DNA of 64,000 nt, taken from NCBI GenBank assembly GCA_002172915.1, contig NHBW01000006.1:345572-409571 (forward strand), given 5' to 3'. Shown piece after piece: positions 47,873-57,287 of this stretch; the first letter of the stretch is position 1; each line of letters opens with the position of its first letter. The translations under genes were made by a program, and so were the position numbers. The notes beneath the pieces were generated by a model. It was not told the origin of the DNA. It made no database searches and saw only the letters and a program-made list of their open reading frames with translations. Origin of the DNA: Hyphomonas sp. TMED17 (GTDB taxonomy: Bacteria; Pseudomonadota; Alphaproteobacteria; Caulobacterales; Hyphomonadaceae).

Positions 47873-48633
47873 AAGGATATCTGCCATATCTCCTGACAAC
47901 CACGGCAACCGCCTGGAAGCGTGAAGTATCGACTTATTTTGCAACCCCGCTTGCCTATATTTTTCTTGCTATCTTTTTGTTGAGCGTCGGGCTCTTCACA
48001 TGGGACATATCCGGCTTTTTCGAGGCTGGTACAGCCGATCTCAACGCATTTTTCGGCTGGCACCCCTGGTTGTATATCTTCTTCATGCCGGCCCTAGCGA
48101 TGCGCTTATGGTCAGATGAGAAACTGCTTGGCACGATCGAATTGCTAAACTCACTGCCGGTCAGCCTGTCCGGTCTGGTCGCTGGTAAATTACTGGCTGC
48201 CTGGACAGTCGCCGGCGCCGGCCTTGTCATGACACTGCCCTGGTGGATCATCGTCAACTATCTCGGCGATACTGATAATGGTGTTATCGCCGTATCATAC
48301 CTGATGAGCTGGATGATGGCTGGCGCCTTTCTGGGAATTGGCTCGACCGTCTCGGCCCTGACCTCAAGCTCGGCCATAGCCTTTGTCCTGAGTGTCGCTG
48401 CCAGCTTTCTCATTACCGCCGCGGGCTGGCCGATATTGAGTGTGAACATCGACTCGGTGTTTGGGCCGACTCTAAGCGAAATCGTTTCGCAGTTTTCGTT
48501 CATGACTCATTTTAGCCCGGCCCAGCGGGGTGTCGTTGAGCTTCGGAATATCATTTTTTTCGTCAGCTTCATCGGGCTTTCGATTTTCGCCACGCGTCTT
48601 CTCATTGAATATCGACGGCGGGTGCCGAAATGA
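47869..48633 (+). CDS. ABC-2 type permease (GldF-like)
   Basis: A 254-residue inner-membrane protein with six hydrophobic segments: about residues 23-45, 62-80, 106-130, 140-165, 170-195 and 225-245. The first cytoplasmic part (WKREVSTYFATPLAYIFLAIF) and the segment FFMPALAMRLWSDEKLLGTIELLNSLPVS match GldF/NosY-type ABC-2 permeases. The start is a TTG that overlaps the ATPase stop (TTGA). Its 3' end overlaps the GldG-like gene as ATGA. Substrate not known. Confidence 0.88.
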   Translation: MKGYLPYLLTTTATAWKREVSTYFATPLAYIFLAIFLLSVGLFTWDISGFFEAGTADLNAFFGWHPWLYIFFMPALAMRLWSDEKLLGTIELLNSLPVSLSGLVAGKLLAAWTVAGAGLVMTLPWWIIVNYLGDTDNGVIAVSYLMSWMMAGAFLGIGSTVSALTSSSAIAFVLSVAASFLITAAGWPILSVNIDSVFGPTLSEIVSQFSFMTHFSPAQRGVVELRNIIFFVSFIGLSIFATRLLIEYRRRVPK

Positions 48634-50510
48634 CCGCTCGCCAGTATCTGTCGATCTCCGGCATCCTGACAGTCGCGATTATCATCGGGATCAATATTCT
48701 CAGCTTTGTATGGCTAAGCAATGTCCGCTTCGACGTGACCGAACGGCAGCTATTCACTTTATCTGCGGGGACGAAAACGACGCTTGCAAACATTGGCGAG
48801 CCGATTGAACTCAAATTCGTCTATACGCGCAGCCTTGGGCAATCCTATCCAAACATCAGCGCTTACGCATCCCGAGTTCGCGAGCTGTTAAGAACCTATG
48901 AGGGCCTATCAAAAGGCAAACTAACAATCACCGAACTGGACCCGCGGCCATTCAGCGAAGAGGAAGACCTGATCGCATCATCCGGTCTGATTGGTATCAA
49001 CACCGCCCGGAACCATCCCCTGTACTTTGGTATTATTGGCGAGAACAGCGTCGATCAGACCGTGATTATCGGCTTTCTCGACCCGGATGAAGATGCAGCA
49101 CTGGAATATAATCTAACCGGACTGATCCAGCGTCTCGATCAGCCCATCACCCCGACTATTGGTTTGCTGACAACTCTGCCCGAGCTCGATTCGTTGACGC
49201 CGGAAGTTGGCCTAGAATTCGCCCGCACCATGGCAGAGCGTTTTACAGTCGCGCCCATCAGTCCCGATTTCGTGCGTCTTCCGGACCAGATCGACATTCT
49301 GTTTCTCGCACATCCACCAATACTGACGCCCTGGCAACTCTGGCAGATCGACCAGTTTATGATGCGCACCGGAAAGGCGCTGATCCTGCTCGACCCAGCA
49401 GCTAAAACAGCCAGCGGTAGCGGTCCCTTCGGACTTCAAAACCGGCAGATCAGATCGGATCTGAACGCCATCACGAATGCATGGGGTATCCAGCTCGGAC
49501 CGGACGCTATTGCCGATCAGCAAAATGCAATCGCAATCGAAAGCGAGAACGAATATGGCCGCATCAGCATCGTCGAACATCCAATTTTTGTGAATGTTCC
49601 TGCAACGCAAATTGAAGCAGCAAGCCTGTCCACAACCCGGCTGTCGAGAGGCATCAACCTCGCCGCACCGGGACACTTTACGCTCAACAATTCGGCCCCC
49701 GGCCGGCGAGAAATTGTCATGACATCAGGCCTTGGTCCGGCCCGGATCAAGGCTGACGCCGCCGCAATAAATATTTCTGCCGAACAGATCACAAACCAGT
49801 ATGTCGCTGAGACCGGCCGGGTAAACTTCGCGATATATCTCGAAGGGCAAATCAACTCGGCATTCCCCAACGGGCCACCACGGCCGCAATTCGCAGGACA
49901 GACAGATCAGGACCGTGCCGATATTATGACCTCGCTCGAAAATCATCCGGTATTAAACGTCAGCAAAGACAATGTAGAAGCCTATTTCATTGCCGATGCC
50001 GACATGCTCGACGACAGCCTGTATCTCACGCCCGATCGCAGCACCGCGTATGCCGATAATTCGGTTTTTCTAATCAATGTACTCGATAAATTGTCCAACC
50101 GGCTCGACCTGATGGACCTTCGCGCGCGGGTGCCCGGTGACAGGCCGATGCAGCGTATCCAGCTTATGCGGTCGCAAGCCGAGGCGCGGCTATCGCGCCG
50201 GCAGGCAGATGCCGAAGCACGCCTGCAAGACTTCCAGGACCGCTTATCCGAACTCCAGCAGGCGATGCTGGACGAGGATATAATGACACCGCAAATTACC
50301 GATCTCCTGTCGGAGGATGAACGCCGCGAACTGGCGGAATTGAAGACCGCAATACTCGAAACCCGAACGGCGCTTCGAGAAATCGAACGTAGTTATCGAC
50401 GGGACATTGACCAATTGGAAACAAGTCTGCGACTGTTCACAATTATTGCAGCGCCCGGCCTCATGTTGCTGCTGGCGGGACTGGTATACTGGCGGAGGCG
50501 ACAAGGTTGA
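48630..50510 (+). CDS. GldG family ABC transporter-associated protein
   Basis: A 626-residue membrane-anchored protein. A first transmembrane helix (residues 8-30) is followed by the GldG signature RFDVTERQLFTLSAGTKTTLANIGEPIELKFVYTRSLG, a large periplasmic region with IGLLTTLP and FLAHPPILTPWQLWQIDQF, a charged coiled coil at about residues 510-590, and a C-terminal helix (LFTIIAAPGLMLLLAGLVYWRRR). In other bacteria GldG works with GldA and GldF. It is coupled to the permease upstream and to the DUF4340 gene by overlaps. Confidence 0.87.
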   Translation: MTARQYLSISGILTVAIIIGINILSFVWLSNVRFDVTERQLFTLSAGTKTTLANIGEPIELKFVYTRSLGQSYPNISAYASRVRELLRTYEGLSKGKLTITELDPRPFSEEEDLIASSGLIGINTARNHPLYFGIIGENSVDQTVIIGFLDPDEDAALEYNLTGLIQRLDQPITPTIGLLTTLPELDSLTPEVGLEFARTMAERFTVAPISPDFVRLPDQIDILFLAHPPILTPWQLWQIDQFMMRTGKALILLDPAAKTASGSGPFGLQNRQIRSDLNAITNAWGIQLGPDAIADQQNAIAIESENEYGRISIVEHPIFVNVPATQIEAASLSTTRLSRGINLAAPGHFTLNNSAPGRREIVMTSGLGPARIKADAAAINISAEQITNQYVAETGRVNFAIYLEGQINSAFPNGPPRPQFAGQTDQDRADIMTSLENHPVLNVSKDNVEAYFIADADMLDDSLYLTPDRSTAYADNSVFLINVLDKLSNRLDLMDLRARVPGDRPMQRIQLMRSQAEARLSRRQADAEARLQDFQDRLSELQQAMLDEDIMTPQITDLLSEDERRELAELKTAILETRTALREIERSYRRDIDQLETSLRLFTIIAAPGLMLLLAGLVYWRRRQG

Positions 50511-51499
50511 GTTCCCTGCATCACGCCACCGTTCAGTGGAATCTGATTATCCGCCTTACGATAACCGCGATTATCATCTGGCTCATTGTGATAGGATCCC
50601 TGATCGCCACGCGAACCGATCATGCCGGCCTGCCGGAACGGTTCGAAGAACAAGTTCTGCCCGGCCTCGCAGACAAGATCGGGGAGATCAGCGAAATATG
50701 TTTCACAATGGCTGACGGATCCTACGCGCTGGCCCGCGAGGGAGACATCTGGACAATGGTCACGGCAGATTCCTATCCTGTCAGTGCGGCCCCCCTGGCA
50801 CAATTCCTGACGGGTCTGGTCGGTCTTACCTATCAAGGGCGGCAAACCCGCGATCCCAAAAAATACGGCATCATCGGACTTGGATCACCACAGGAGGGCG
50901 GCAATGGCGTACGCCTTCAAATTTACACGCAAGCAGAAGCGGAATTGGTCAATCTTGTTATCGGTCGGACCCCGTCAGGCCTGTATCTGCGAAAAGGCGG
51001 CGAAGAGACCAGCTATCAAGTGAACGGAAACCTGCCGCCATTCTACAATCAGAGACCCTGGCTCGATCTCGACATCTATGATCTTGATGCGGATATGATT
51101 AGCTTGCTGAGCGCATCGCGGCCCGGACAGGTCGCGACCATACTATTACAAACCGGCTTGAGTCCCGCCTTTAACCAAGAAGCCACAAGTTTCCGTCAAA
51201 CTGTCAGGCCCGGTCGAATTGCCCAGTCCATCGCAGATCTTGCCTTCATCGATGTTCAAGGTTCAGACCGGCTGACCGGACCGGCCCGTGTCTACTTTCA
51301 GATTATCACCGAAACCGGCCTGAGCCTCGACCTCGCAGTCTACTCGGAAGCAAATGGCGACTGGGTCACAATACAAGCAAGCGGCAGCAATGACCAAAGC
51401 GTCAGTCAGGCCGCGCACATAAACCGGCGCGCCGCAAACTGGGCTTTCGCCATATCCGGTTACAGCTTCTCGACGCTAAATGCGACACTGCCGCAATAA
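50507..51499 (+). CDS. DUF4340 domain-containing membrane-anchored protein
   Basis: A 330-residue protein with one N-terminal transmembrane helix (LIIRLTITAIIIWLIVIGSLIAT) and a periplasmic domain with the DUF4340 pattern: FTMADGSYALAREGDIWTMVTADSYPVSAAPLAQFLTGLVGL, DPKKYGIIGLG and GLYLRKGGEETSYQVNG. It starts with a TTG overlapping the GldG stop (TTGA). DUF4340 proteins regularly follow GldG-type genes, so it is probably the fourth part of the same complex. Function unknown. Confidence 0.85.
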   Translation: MSSLHHATVQWNLIIRLTITAIIIWLIVIGSLIATRTDHAGLPERFEEQVLPGLADKIGEISEICFTMADGSYALAREGDIWTMVTADSYPVSAAPLAQFLTGLVGLTYQGRQTRDPKKYGIIGLGSPQEGGNGVRLQIYTQAEAELVNLVIGRTPSGLYLRKGGEETSYQVNGNLPPFYNQRPWLDLDIYDLDADMISLLSASRPGQVATILLQTGLSPAFNQEATSFRQTVRPGRIAQSIADLAFIDVQGSDRLTGPARVYFQIITETGLSLDLAVYSEANGDWVTIQASGSNDQSVSQAAHINRRAANWAFAISGYSFSTLNATLPQ

Positions 51500-51533
51500 A
51501 TGCGCACACCGTGGCTCACCGAGATCTGAGGTA

Positions 51534-53507
51534 TCAAGCTGGCTCGGCACGCAGCAGGTCTGGCGCCAACGCCTCGACCGACAGATCACGTATGGCATCT
51601 TCAAGCGATACAACTGACTGCGCTTTCGAGCCGAACCGCCGCAATGCAACCGCTCCGGACTCCGCCTCGCGCGCCCCAACAACGGCAATGACCGGCACCT
51701 TCTGGACAGAATGCTCTCTTACTTTGTAATTGATTTTCTCGTTACGGGTGTCGACCTCGACCCGGAAACCGGCCTCCCGAAGCGCTTCGGCGACACGTTC
51801 AGCATATGGATCAGCTTCAGATGTAATCGTTGCCACCACAATTTGAACCGGCGCGAGCCATAGCGGGAAAGCGCCTGCAAATTCTTCGATCAGGATACCA
51901 AGAAAGCGTTCCATCGAGCCAAGGATTGCGCGGTGCAACATTACCGGACGTTCTTTAGCGCCGCTTTCGGCAACATATTCAGCCCCCAGACGCTCTGGCA
52001 GAACAAAATCAAGCTGTAGCGTTCCGCATTGCCAGACCCGGCCAATCGCATCGGTCAGCTGAAACTCGAGCTTGGGACCGTAAAAGGCGCCCTCGCCAGG
52101 CATAATCTCATACGGCAGACCGGTATGGCGAATAGCTTCTTCAAGATCCTGCTCGGCCCGGTCCCAGACATCGTCGGACCCGGCCCTGACATCAGGCCGT
52201 GTCGACAGTTTAACTTGAACATCGGTAAACCCGAAATCATCGTAGACACTTTGCAGCAGCGCACAAAAGCGCTCCGTTTCAGAAATGATCTGGTCTTCCC
52301 GGCAAAAGATATGGGCATCATCCTGCGTGAACTGACGGACCCGCATAATCCCGTGCAGGGCACCATGTGGTTCATTACGGTGACAGCAGCCAAACTCGGC
52401 AAGTCGTAGCGGCAAATCGCGATACGATTTCTGACCAGATTTAAAGACTTCGACATGAGCCGGGCAGTTCATCGGCTTGATCGCCATTAATTTAGCATCT
52501 TTTGGGACCGTGACTTCGCCCTCGCCATCAGGAACAAAATCGGGAACGACGAACATATTTTCACGGAATTTACCCCAATGTCCGGACTTCTCCCACTGGG
52601 CGCTATCCATTAATTGTGGGGTCTTGATCTCATTATACCCTTCGGCGGCGAGGCGACGTCTGATATATGCCTCAACCTGCAACCAGATCTGGTAGCCTTT
52701 GGGGTGCCAGAACACCGAGCCCATCGCCAGACTGTCGAGGTGGAACAAATCGAGCTGGGTTGCCAATTTCCGGTGATCGCGTTTTTCGGCCTCCTCCAGA
52801 CGCGTCAGATGCGCTTTCAGGTCCTTCTCATTTGCCCAGGCTGTTCCGTATAAACGCTGCAGCATCTCATTCTTGCTATCGCCACGCCAATACGCGCCTG
52901 CAAGCTTCATTAGCTTGAACGCCTTGGGTAATTTACCTGTCGACGGTAAGTGAGGGCCCCGACAAAGATCAAACCAGTCACCCTGTCGATAAATCGTAAT
53001 GTCTTCACCGGCAGGAATAATATCGTCAATAATCTGGGCTTTATAGACTTCCCCGAGCCGCTCGAATTCGGCAATCGCGGCCCCCTTCTCCCAGACTTCG
53101 CGCTCGATCGGATAGTCGGCATCGACAATCTCACGCATTCTATTTTCTATCGCCGCGAAATCCTCCGAGGAAAACGGCTCTTCGCGCGCAAAGTCATAAT
53201 AGAAGCCATCATCAATGACCGGGCCAATTGTCACCTGGGTTCCCGGAAACAGGTCCTGCACCGCCTGCGCCAGAACATGAGCCGCATCATGCCGGATCAA
53301 CTCCAACCCATCAGCGTCGACTGATGTCACAATTTCAATACTCGCAGGCCCGTCGAGTGGGCGCATCAAGTCGCGCAACTCGCCGTCAATTCGCGCAGCA
53401 AGTGCTTTTTTAGCAAGCGAACCCGAAATGCTTTTAGCGACGTCGTAAGGCGTTACGTCGGCCTCGAAGTCGCGAACGGAACCATCGGGGAGAGTGACCT
53501 GTATCAT
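51534..53507 (-). CDS. thrS: Threonyl-tRNA synthetase
   Basis: A 657-residue class II synthetase. In order: TGS domain (residues 1-60, [24 protein letters not shown]), editing domain with [17 protein letters not shown], the catalytic core with the zinc Cys in [30 protein letters not shown] and [26 protein letters not shown], and the anticodon-binding domain ([21 protein letters not shown]). It lies 13 bases downstream of yidD on the minus strand. No T-box leader was seen, as expected for this lineage. Confidence 0.96.
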   Translation of the reverse strand: MIQVTLPDGSVRDFEADVTPYDVAKSISGSLAKKALAARIDGELRDLMRPLDGPASIEIVTSVDADGLELIRHDAAHVLAQAVQDLFPGTQVTIGPVIDDGFYYDFAREEPFSSEDFAAIENRMREIVDADYPIEREVWEKGAAIAEFERLGEVYKAQIIDDIIPAGEDITIYRQGDWFDLCRGPHLPSTGKLPKAFKLMKLAGAYWRGDSKNEMLQRLYGTAWANEKDLKAHLTRLEEAEKRDHRKLATQLDLFHLDSLAMGSVFWHPKGYQIWLQVEAYIRRRLAAEGYNEIKTPQLMDSAQWEKSGHWGKFRENMFVVPDFVPDGEGEVTVPKDAKLMAIKPMNCPAHVEVFKSGQKSYRDLPLRLAEFGCCHRNEPHGALHGIMRVRQFTQDDAHIFCREDQIISETERFCALLQSVYDDFGFTDVQVKLSTRPDVRAGSDDVWDRAEQDLEEAIRHTGLPYEIMPGEGAFYGPKLEFQLTDAIGRVWQCGTLQLDFVLPERLGAEYVAESGAKERPVMLHRAILGSMERFLGILIEEFAGAFPLWLAPVQIVVATITSEADPYAERVAEALREAGFRVEVDTRNEKINYKVREHSVQKVPVIAVVGAREAESGAVALRRFGSKAQSVVSLEDAIRDLSVEALAPDLLRAEPA

Positions 53508-53520
53508 AATTTCAATCTTT

Positions 53521-53886
53521 TCATTTTTTTAACCGCCCTTGATCAGGAAATGGCCGCTCTGTCAAAGCCCAATCACCGAATTTCCACGGCGCCCAGAACG
53601 GCGCATCAGGTATTTTATCCGGTACCGGGTCATATCCCGACGAGCCACCTGGTCGGCAACGGCTCAAACGTGCCAAAGTCATCCAGCCACCCGGCCAGAC
53701 GCCAAAGCGCGAAACCGATTCCGCACCATAAATACTACAGCTTGGATAATGACGACATTTCGCGCCAAACACCTCAAACACCGGTGACAATGTGAATTTA
53801 TAAGCCTTCAGCAAAGCCATCGCGATAAATCGGCGCGCAGAATCCATGACAATATTGAGTGTCCATATAAAAAAGGAGCGGTACAT
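53521..53886 (-). CDS. yidD: Membrane protein insertion efficiency factor YidD
   Basis: A protein of about 121 residues (start at ATG 53886; ATG 53847 also possible). The YidD core is complete: [65 protein letters not shown]. An amphipathic or hydrophobic N-terminal helix targets it to the inner membrane, where it helps YidC insert proteins. It is longer than usual (about 80-90), with an N-terminal extension and a C-terminal tail [16 protein letters not shown]. It lies between the IscU-like gene and thrS. Confidence 0.88.
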   Translation of the reverse strand: MYRSFFIWTLNIVMDSARRFIAMALLKAYKFTLSPVFEVFGAKCRHYPSCSIYGAESVSRFGVWPGGWMTLARLSRCRPGGSSGYDPVPDKIPDAPFWAPWKFGDWALTERPFPDQGRLKK

Positions 53887-53992
53887 AATCACCCACCGCG
53901 ACCTACGGCAAGCCTGTGACCATGAATTAATAGTCGTTTTTACGGTATATTTCGCAAAGCCGCTTGTACTGGCTGACCTTGAATAGCCGCGG

Positions 53993-54433
53993 TCAGGCTG
54001 AAGTTGCCTCGCAAGCCTTGGCGATTGCTGAAACGGCCGCATCAAAAGCCAGCATCGTCGATGCATGCCGGGGCGGATAGTCCCGCACACCGGCTAAGTG
54101 GCGAAGTTCCCAGAAGCGACCCTGTGGCGGTTCCGCACCCTTTTTCAGCATATCATTCAAATCATTGCGGGCCTGACGCACTTCATCAATGCTGGCGCTG
54201 ACGGCATGCTCGGACAAAATTGCAGTTGCCGCCTGCCCCAAGGCACAAGCTTGCGGATTGACTGCGATCGCAGCAATCGACTGACCATCCTGACTTAAGG
54301 CAATATCCACACGAACCGAGGACCCGCAAACCCGCGATACTTTTTCAACCGATGCGTCACACGCCGACAGCGTGCCGAGATTTGGAATATTCGCGGCTAA
54401 TTCGAGCACACGATTGTGATAAAGATCTGCCAT
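53993..54433 (-). CDS. IscU/NifU-N-like iron-sulfur cluster scaffold protein, third Cys replaced
   Basis: A 146-residue protein of the IscU/NifU N-terminal family. Two of the three scaffold cysteines are seen: C36 in SRVCGSSVRVD and C63 in PQACALGQAATAIL. At the third position, where IscU has His-Cys-Ser, the sequence is H123-A124-S125 (YPPRHASTMLAFDA), so the Cys is Ala. It can still be a scaffold-like or carrier protein, but classic cluster building on three cysteines is doubtful. ATG 54433 is chosen; the longer frame to 54481 is unlike the family. It sits upstream of yidD on the same strand, an arrangement common in Alphaproteobacteria. Confidence 0.83.
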   Translation of the reverse strand: MADLYHNRVLELAANIPNLGTLSACDASVEKVSRVCGSSVRVDIALSQDGQSIAAIAVNPQACALGQAATAILSEHAVSASIDEVRQARNDLNDMLKKGAEPPQGRFWELRHLAGVRDYPPRHASTMLAFDAAVSAIAKACEATSA

Positions 54434-54553
54434 TATGAAAATGTCGCGTCCATCGTAACCAAAATCAAGTGGGCGGACCAATTACCGCAACCCGAACGCA
54501 GCTCTAGTCGAGCCAGATCGTCCGTATCGCTATGGCGGCGGCCCGACCGCAAC

Positions 54554-55939
54554 CTATAACCGTCTCCAGGTCGACCCGCCGGCGCCATCCATAATTTCGA
54601 TACCCTCAGCCTTCAATTGGTCCCGCAAGCGATCCGCTTCAGCCCAGTTCTTCTGGTTCCGGGCCTCTATTCGCGCCGCGACCAGACCATCAATCCGGTC
54701 TTTATCGGCATCATCACCACCCTGTTCCCATTCCGCCGGCGAAACAGACAATAAGCCCAGATACTGTCCGGCGGCCAGCAGGTCAGCACGCATCGCGGCC
54801 ATGCCAGCCCGGTCATCCCGATCTGCTGCACCATTTGCTTCTCCGGCGAGCCGGGAAAGCTCGGCCAATGCCACCGGCGTATTCAGATCGTCTTTTAAGG
54901 CTGCCATCACACCCGTATCGCTGGCAGTGCCGCCCGTTTCCGACCAGACCCGGCGCAGCGCACCATAAATCCGGTTAAGAGTTGTACTGGCCTGCTGCAA
55001 TAGGTCCGGCGTCCAGTCGAGCGGTGCACGATAATGCCCCGAAAGCATGGCGAACCGGATCACCTCGCCGGGCCAGTCGGCCAGCAAGTCATGCAGGAGC
55101 ACTACATTTCCAAGCGATTTTGACATTTTTTCGCCGGACATATCGAGAAAGCCATTATGCATCCAGTAACGTGCCATTTGCACCCCATGCGCACATTCCG
55201 ACTGCGCCTTCTCATTCTCATGATGCGGAAATTGGAGATCAATCCCGCCACCATGAATATCAACCGTCTGACCGAGGTGACGCGCAGCCATTGCCGAACA
55301 TTCAATATGCCAGCCCGGTCGACCGGCGCCCCATGGACTATCCCAAATCGCATCATCGGGCTCACCCGGTTTTGCAAATTTCCATAGCGCAAAATCGGCA
55401 GCATCACGCTTTTCGCCGTCAACACTTACCCGAGCTCCGGCTTCATTATCGTCTATTTTCCGACCCGACAGCTGCCCGTAATCAGACATTTTTGCGACTT
55501 CGAAATAAACCCCGCGATCAGAAACATAGGCATGACCTTTCTCAATCAGATCGGTGATCAGTGCTAGCATTTCCTGAATATGCGCGGTCGCCCAAGGCAC
55601 AATTGTTGGTGACAAAGCGTTCACAGCGCTCGCATCGGCGGCATACAAATCGGCATACTCATTCGTGATCGCCAGCCGGGACCGGCCCGTCGCCTCGATC
55701 GCATCAATGATTTTATCGTCAATGTCGGTAATATTGCGGGCATATATCACTGCGTCGGCGCCATATTCGGCCCGCAATAAACGAAATAAAGTATCGAACA
55801 CAATTACCGGCCGGAAATTGCCGATATGAGCACGATTATAAACCGTCGGGCCGCACACATACAGCGTCACGCGCGCAGGGTCTCCAGGCTCGAACAGTCG
55901 CTTTTCACGACGGGCGGTATCATACAATCTTATGCTCAT
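54554..55939 (-). CDS. cysS: Cysteinyl-tRNA synthetase
   Basis: A 461-residue class I synthetase. The HIGH-like motif occurs as YVCGPTVYNRAHIGNF (residues 27-42), with the zinc ligand C29; other zinc ligands lie in HIECSAMAARHLG and PHHENE. The KMSKS loop is present as GEKMSKSLGN. The C-terminal domain carries NQKNWAEADRLRDQLKAEGIEIMDG, typical of CysRS. It is the first of a minus-strand group leading to the IscU-like gene, yidD and thrS. Confidence 0.96.
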   Translation of the reverse strand: MSIRLYDTARREKRLFEPGDPARVTLYVCGPTVYNRAHIGNFRPVIVFDTLFRLLRAEYGADAVIYARNITDIDDKIIDAIEATGRSRLAITNEYADLYAADASAVNALSPTIVPWATAHIQEMLALITDLIEKGHAYVSDRGVYFEVAKMSDYGQLSGRKIDDNEAGARVSVDGEKRDAADFALWKFAKPGEPDDAIWDSPWGAGRPGWHIECSAMAARHLGQTVDIHGGGIDLQFPHHENEKAQSECAHGVQMARYWMHNGFLDMSGEKMSKSLGNVVLLHDLLADWPGEVIRFAMLSGHYRAPLDWTPDLLQQASTTLNRIYGALRRVWSETGGTASDTGVMAALKDDLNTPVALAELSRLAGEANGAADRDDRAGMAAMRADLLAAGQYLGLLSVSPAEWEQGGDDADKDRIDGLVAARIEARNQKNWAEADRLRDQLKAEGIEIMDGAGGSTWRRL

Positions 55940-56065
55940 TTGCTCGCTTTAGCGACAAAGCCTGTAAACGCAAAGCGCCGATGCAAAGATATCCGGATGA
56001 AAAATCAGCACATCGCCGCAGAAACAGGTCTGGCCGACCGACCGGGCATCATAAAATCGCGAGAC

Positions 56066-57016
56066 TTATACCTGCCGCCTGCGCCTTTCCCGCCAGCTGA
56101 TATAAAGTGTCGAACCAACAATAATGATTGCCCCGAACCAGACGTTTAAACCGGGAACCAGTCGATACACGGCGAAATCCGCCACTGCTGACATTGGCAA
56201 GCGAAGATAATCAAATGGTGATAAAAACGAAGCATCACCGGCACTCATTGCCGAAATAAAGCAAAGTTGGCTCAGAAACCCGAAAAGACACATCAGAATG
56301 ATTGCGCCCCACAGGTTCACCGGGATGTCAGACCAGTATGCAATGGCGAATGGCACCAGCAATATGGTTGAGAACAGATTAGCATAGAATAACAGCACCA
56401 TCGGTTTCAGCTCGGCGGTCAGAAACTTGACCATAACAATCGCTGCAGCCAGAAAAAACGCACTGCCAAGGGCGGTTGCAATGCTGAAATCGACCTGACC
56501 CTGCGGCGAAGGCGAGGTCCCGCCATACAGATTGAGCCCCGGCAGGACCATTATAATGACCCCTATAAAGCCCATCAGAACCGCCATCCAGCGATGCCGA
56601 CCGACCGTTTCGCCAAGTAGTAAAGCCGCCAGAATGGTGACGAATAAAGGCCGGGTAAAGCTGATCGCATTAAACTGGGCAAGCGTCATAGAATACAGAT
56701 CCGAGACCGAAATAATCGCCAGTGTAAAGCCGATTGTACCGCATAATGAGCGGCCGACCAGCATCCAGGGACGGCGTGTCGACAGCGACGAGAGACCCGA
56801 CCTGAGAACAAATGGAAGCGCGAAAACAATGCCAAAGAAAGCCCGTGCGATCGCCAGCACAATAGGGTGGAGATCCGCAGACAATATCTTGTTCATAAGC
56901 AGGTAGAGCGTGAAACCCGCACCCGATACCAGCATCAAGATACCACCTTTGAGATTACCGGAAATCGCCTCACCGTTAACCGTCCAGTAACCGGATTGCT
57001 TTCCGTTCTTTGTCAT
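56066..57016 (-). CDS. DMT (EamA) family transporter
   Basis: A 316-residue inner-membrane protein with ten hydrophobic helices arranged as two EamA repeats: the first starts near GGILMLVSGAGFTLYLLMNKIL, the second near SIATALGSAFFLAAAIVMVKFL. RAFFGIVFALPFVLR and FTRPLFVTILAALLLGETVGRHRWMAVLMGFIGVIIMV are typical of the S-adenosylmethionine or metabolite exporters of this group. Substrate unknown. GAGGAAAA, about nine bases upstream of its ATG, lies inside the small divergent gene; the two start codons share CATG. Confidence 0.86.
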   Translation of the reverse strand: MTKNGKQSGYWTVNGEAISGNLKGGILMLVSGAGFTLYLLMNKILSADLHPIVLAIARAFFGIVFALPFVLRSGLSSLSTRRPWMLVGRSLCGTIGFTLAIISVSDLYSMTLAQFNAISFTRPLFVTILAALLLGETVGRHRWMAVLMGFIGVIIMVLPGLNLYGGTSPSPQGQVDFSIATALGSAFFLAAAIVMVKFLTAELKPMVLLFYANLFSTILLVPFAIAYWSDIPVNLWGAIILMCLFGFLSQLCFISAMSAGDASFLSPFDYLRLPMSAVADFAVYRLVPGLNVWFGAIIIVGSTLYISWRERRRRQV

Positions 57017-57287
57017 GAATAAGTTTTCCTCAACTGAGATCGAAACCTTAGACCGTCTATGGCGATCCGTCCCGCCAGATCATATCTGGACGGGCTGGTC
57101 GCAAATTGGCGATCAGCCTGACGAGATCCTGCTATACCGGAAACAATCCAGCTGGCGGCAGTTCTCGCTGCGAAAAATAGACGGCGCGATACGTTTGTAT
57201 GATGACAATCAACAACCAACCGCGACCATTGCGGCGCTCGATGCGCTCACCGACCATATCGAACAAATTCCATCTCGAGCCGGTTAA
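57015..57287 (+). CDS. Small hypothetical protein divergent from the DMT transporter
   Basis: A 90-residue frame filling the space between the DMT gene and the next SDR. It is coherent and Trp-rich (LWRSVPPDHIWTGWSQIG, SSWRQFSLRKIDGAIRLYDDN) and has no signal or membrane segment. Its ATG overlaps the DMT start codon (shared CATG at 57014-57017), and no ribosome site is visible, so a leaderless or another start is needed. Its stop overlaps the SDR stop by four bases. The lack of any other gene in the gap and the protein-like composition favour a real gene. No family recognised. Confidence 0.5.
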   Translation: MNKFSSTEIETLDRLWRSVPPDHIWTGWSQIGDQPDEILLYRKQSSWRQFSLRKIDGAIRLYDDNQQPTATIAALDALTDHIEQIPSRAG

